Shown here in pieces: positions 59,901 to 64,000 of a stretch of 64,000 bases of DNA; position 1 is the stretch's first letter, and the number at the start of each line of letters is the position of its first letter. A model generated the notes under the pieces. It saw only the letters and a list, made by a program, of their open reading frames with translations. It was not told the DNA's origin and searched no databases. This DNA is from Cymodocea nodosa (Eukaryota; Streptophyta; Magnoliopsida; Alismatales; Cymodoceaceae): contig CM072335.1 in the NCBI GenBank assembly GCA_036874045.1, forward strand, positions 11,676,001 through 11,740,000. The letters run 5' to 3'. The translations under genes and the position numbers were made by a program.

Positions 59901-62900
59901 AAAGACCGTTATAATGACACATTTTGATCATGATGTCACTCAATATATGACATTAATTTTCGAAACCGTTATCAATAATAGGGTCGTCTCTTAGTGACAA
60001 TTTGATTTACCAAAAGACCATCCTACCATGATGCAAAAATGAGTGCAACACAGGGACTTCCCAAGAGGTCACCCATATTAGTACTACTCTGGCCCAAACA
60101 AATTTAACTTTGGAGTTCTGATGAGATTCAATGCTTTTGTGTTGGTGTGATCGCACCCATATTTATATATTTGTCATTACTGAAAGATCGAAACCAAGGT
60201 TAATTCGCACTAGAAACTAGTTGAATTGGATTGTTTAAAGTTTGAAAATAAAGATCCAGTTATTTCAACTCATTCGCAATGATTACAACTCTGTTGAAAA
60301 AATAGCACAACAATACAGCCATTACATGTTTCTCATTTCTTGGTACTCTGATTGTTGTAAGTTAAGATGTCACAAAATTTGAGTCAAAGAATACAACCCT
60401 TTGGATATCAAACACCGTTACAATGGCTCATTTTGATCATGATTTCATTCAATATATGAATTTAATTTTTGAAACCGTTATCAATAACTAGGTCGTCCCT
60501 TAGTGACAGTTTGATTTACCAAAAGACCATCCTACCTTGATACAAAAATGAGTGCAACACAAGGACTTCTCAAGAGGTCACCCATCTTAGTACTTCTCTC
60601 ACCCAAATACATTTAACTTTGGATTTTTGAAGAGATCCAGTGCTTTTGTGATGGTATGATCTCACCCATATTTACATATTTGTCATCATTGTAAGACGAA
60701 AACTATGTTAATTCGCACTAGAAACTAGTTGAATTGGATTGTTTAAAGTTTGAAAATAAAGATCCAATTATTTCAACTCATTTCCAATGATTAGAATCTG
60801 TTGAAAAAATAGCACGACACAACAGCCATTAAATGTTTCTCATTTCTTGGTACTCTGGTTGTTGTAAGTTAAGATGTTAGAAAATTTGAGTCAGAGAATA
60901 CAACCCTTTGTATATCAAAGACCATTATAATTGCACATTTTGATCTTGATGTCATTCAATATATGACATTAATTTTGGAAACCGTTGTCAATAACAGATC
61001 ATCTCTTAGTGATAGTTCGATTTACCAAGAGACCATCCTACCATAATGCAAAATTGAGTGCAACGCATGGACTTCCCAAGAGGTCAACCATCTTAGTACT
61101 ACTCTCGCCCAAACACATTTAGCTTTGGAGTTCTGACGAGATCCGATGCTTTTGTGTTCGTATGATCCCACCCTTATTTATATATTTGTCATTACTGAAA
61201 GATCGAAACCTATGTTAATTCGCACTAAAAGATAGTTGAATTTGATTTTTTAAAGTTCGAAAATAAAGATCCAATTATTTCAACTCATTTGCAATGATTA
61301 CAACTCTGTTGAAAAAATAGCAAGACACGACAGCCATTAAATTTTTCTCATTTCTTGGTACTCTAATTGTTGTAATTTAAAATGTTACAAAATTTGAGTG
61401 AGAGAATACAAACGTTTGAATATCAAAGACCGTTATAATGCCACATTTTGATCTTGATGTCATTCAATATGTGACATTAATTTTGAAAACCGTTATCAAC
61501 AGGGTCGTCTCTTAGTGATAGTTTGATTTACCACAAGACCGTCATGCTATAATTCAAAAATGAGTGCAACACAATGACTTCCTAAGAGGCCACCCATCTT
61601 AGTACTACTCTTTCACAAAAACATTTAACATTGGAGTTCTGAAGAGATACAGTGCTTTTGTGATGGTATAATCACACCTATATTGAAATGTTTGTCATTA
61701 CTGAAAGATCGAAAACTATGTTAATTTGCACTAGAAACAAGTTGAATTGGATTGTTTAAAGTTTGGAAATAAAGATCCAATTATTTCAATTCATTTGCCA
61801 TGATTACAATCTGTTGAAAAAATAGCACGACACAGCAGCCATTAAATGTTTCTCATTTCTTCGTACTTTGATTGTTGTAAGTTAAGATGTTACAAAATTT
61901 GAGTCAAAGAATACAACCCTTTGGATATCAAAGACCATTATAATGGGACATTTTGATCATGATGTCATTCAATATATGACATTAATTTTTGAAACCGTTA
62001 TCAATAACTGGGTCGTCTCTTAGTGACAGTTTGATTTACCAAAAGACCATCCTACCATGATGCAAAATGAGTGCAACACAAGGACTTACCAAGAGGTCAC
62101 CCATCTTAGTACTACTCTTACCCTAACACATTTAACTTTGAAGTTTTGAAGAGATCTAGTGCTTTTGTAATAGTATGATCGCACCCATATTGAAATATTT
62201 GTCATTACTAAAAGATCAAAAACTTTGTTAATTTACACTAGAAACAAGTTGAATTTGATTGTTTAAAGTTTGAAAATAAAGATCCAATTATTTCAATTCA
62301 TTTGCAATGATTACAATCTATTGAAAAAATAGGATGACACAGCAGCCATTAAATGTTTCTCATTTCTTAGTACTCTGATTGTTGTAAGTTAAGATGTTAC
62401 AAAATTTGAGTCAAAGAATACAACCCTTTGGATATCAAAGACCGTTATAATGGCACATTTTGATTTTGATGTCATTCAATATATGACATTAATTTATTAA
62501 ACCGTTATCAATAACAAGGTCATCTCTTAGTGACAATTTTATTTACTAGAAGACCATCTTACCATTATGCAAAAATGAGTGCAACATAAGGACTTCTTAA
62601 GAGGTCAACCATCTTAGTACTTCTGTCACCCAAAACATTTAACTATGGATTTCTAATGAAATCCAGTGCTTTTGTGATGGTATGACTACACCCGTATTTA
62701 CATATTTGTCATCACTGTAAGATCGAAAACTATGTTAATTCGCACTAGAAACTAGTTGAATTGGATTGTTTAAAGTTTGAAAATAAAGATCCAATTATTT
62801 CAACTCATTTGCAATGATTACAATCTGTTGAAAAAATAGCACAACACAACAACCATTAAATGTTTCTCATTTCTTGGTATTCTGATTGTTGTAAGTTAAG

Positions 62901-63084
62901 ATGTTATAAAATTTGAGTCATAGAATATAACCCTTTGTATATCAAAGACTGTTATAATGGTACATTTTGATCATGATGTCATTCAATATATGACATTAAG
63001 TTTGGAAACCGTTATCAATAACGGGTCATCTCTTAGTGACAGTTTGATTTACCAAAAGACCATCCTACCATAATACAAAAATGA

Positions 63085-63200
63085 GTGCAACACAAGGACT
63101 TCCCAAGAGGTCTCCCATCTTAATACTACTCTCGCCCAAACACATTTAACTTTGGAGTTATGATGAGATCCAATGCTTTCGTGTTGGTATGATCGCACCT
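63085..63200 (-). pseudogene. degenerate 5S rRNA gene copy (representative, right array)
   Basis: The minus strand keeps the 5' GGTGCGATCATACC-like start, GGGCGAGAGTAGTA, GGGAGACCTCTTGGG and the 3' GTGTTGCAC end. A T-run follows the 3' end. The upstream TATATAAATA on the minus strand lies only about 5-13 bases before the 5' end, not at the -28 position known for plant 5S genes. Confidence 0.85.
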
Positions 63201-64000
63201 ATATTTATATATTTGTCACTACTAAAAGATCGAAAACTATGTTAATTCGCACTAGAAACTAGTTGAATTAGATTGTTTAATGTTTGAAAATAAAGATCCA
63301 ATTATTTCAACTCATTTGCAATGATTACAACTTTGTTGAAAAAGTAGCAAGACACAACAGCCATTAAATGTTTCTCATTTCTTGGTACTCTGATTGTTGT
63401 AAGTTAAGATGTTACAAAATTTGAGTTAGAGAATACAACCGTTTCGATATCTAAGATTGTTATAATGGCACATTTTGATCATGATGTCATTCAACATATG
63501 ACATTAATTTTGGAAATCGTTATCAATAATAGGGTTTTCTCTTAGTGACAGTTTGATTTAGAAAAAGACCTTCCTATCATGATGCAAAAATGAGTGAAAG
63601 ACAAGGACATCCCAAGAGGTCACCCATCTTAGTGCTACTCTCGCCCAAACACATTTAACTTTGGAGTACTGATGGGATCTAGTGCTTTTGTGTTGGTATG
63701 ATCGCACTCACATTTTTAAATTTGTCATTACTGAAAGATCGAAAACTATGGTAATTCACACTAGAAACTAATTGAATTGGATTATTTAAAGTTCGTAAAT
63801 AAAGATCCAATTATTTCAAGTCATTTGCAATGATTACAACTCTCTTTAAAAAATAGCACGACACAACTGATATTAAACGTTTCTCATTTCATGGTACTCT
63901 AATTGTTGTAAGTTAAGATGTTACAAAATTTGAGTCAAAGAATACAACCCTTTGGATATCAAAGACCATTATAATGGGATATTTTGATCATGATGTCATT

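Larger units (their letters stand above)
54676..64000 (-). repeat. 5S-rDNA-derived satellite, right array (about 18 units)
   Basis: 5S-like segments on the minus strand start (plus-strand left end) near 54802, 55311, 55820, 56328, 57004, 57513, 58022, 58529, 59037, 59544, 60043, 60552, 61058, 61564, 62071, 62579, 63085 and 63594. Spacing is 499-509 bp, except for 676 bp between the fourth and fifth, where a 167-bp plastid fragment is inserted. Orientation is the same as in the other arrays. The array runs off the right edge of the window. Confidence 0.95.

Overview
This window is repeat-rich, AT-rich nuclear DNA from a plant, most likely a flowering plant. The evidence is the plant-type Ty1/copia and Ty3/gypsy (Athila-type) LTR retrotransposons, a satellite built from plant-type 5S rRNA gene copies, and an inserted piece of the plastid gene rpoC1. 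I cannot name the species. I see no intact host gene: nearly every coding stretch belongs to a decayed retrotransposon, and the rest are an F-box pseudogene and the plastid fragment.

Layout. (1) 1-7912 is the 3' part of a copia-like element on the + strand. It holds a decayed accessory ORF (2343-7317), which a solo gypsy-type LTR (4240-6626, target duplication GGACA) interrupts, then a polypurine tract and a truncated 3' LTR. (2) 7913-12832, 36834-39779, 40988-41193 and 54676-64000 are one tandem satellite of about 508 bp per unit. Each unit carries a degenerate 5S rRNA gene on the minus strand. (3) 12833-36833 is a full-length minus-strand copia element of about 13.1 kb with 1611-bp LTRs and target duplication CATGA, inserted into the satellite. 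An Athila-type gypsy element (21843-32741, target duplication GTTTC) is inserted in its protease region. (4) 39780-40987 is a solo LTR in the satellite. (5) 41194-44612 is a truncated + strand copy of the copia 3' half. (6) 44613-54675 is the 3' part of a second Athila-type element: integrase, accessory ORF, gag, F-box pseudogene, 3' LTR.

The unusual biology. Three elements from both superfamilies carry the same kind of accessory ORF, with a conserved C-terminal domain and a short basic tail. The same elements, and not the Athila element that lacks this ORF, carry arrays of a short motif, TAACT-N3-CGA. The motif is often arranged as convergent pairs with a fixed spacer of 7 bp (TAACTCAACGA class) or 14 bp (TAACTATCCGA class). 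The pairs lie in the LTRs and also upstream of internal ORFs; in the second Athila element the accessory ORF, gag and the F-box ORF are each preceded by such pairs. This looks like an element-encoded regulatory system with its own operator-like sites. That interpretation is inference; the motif geometry is read directly from the sequence.

Other notable points: gag lies downstream of pol in both Athila elements; a non-coding module of about 1.1 kb is shared between copia and gypsy elements; one LTR end has grown by tandem duplication that includes a primer-binding-site-like sequence; and many nonsense changes look like C-to-T transitions, as expected of methylated, silenced DNA.
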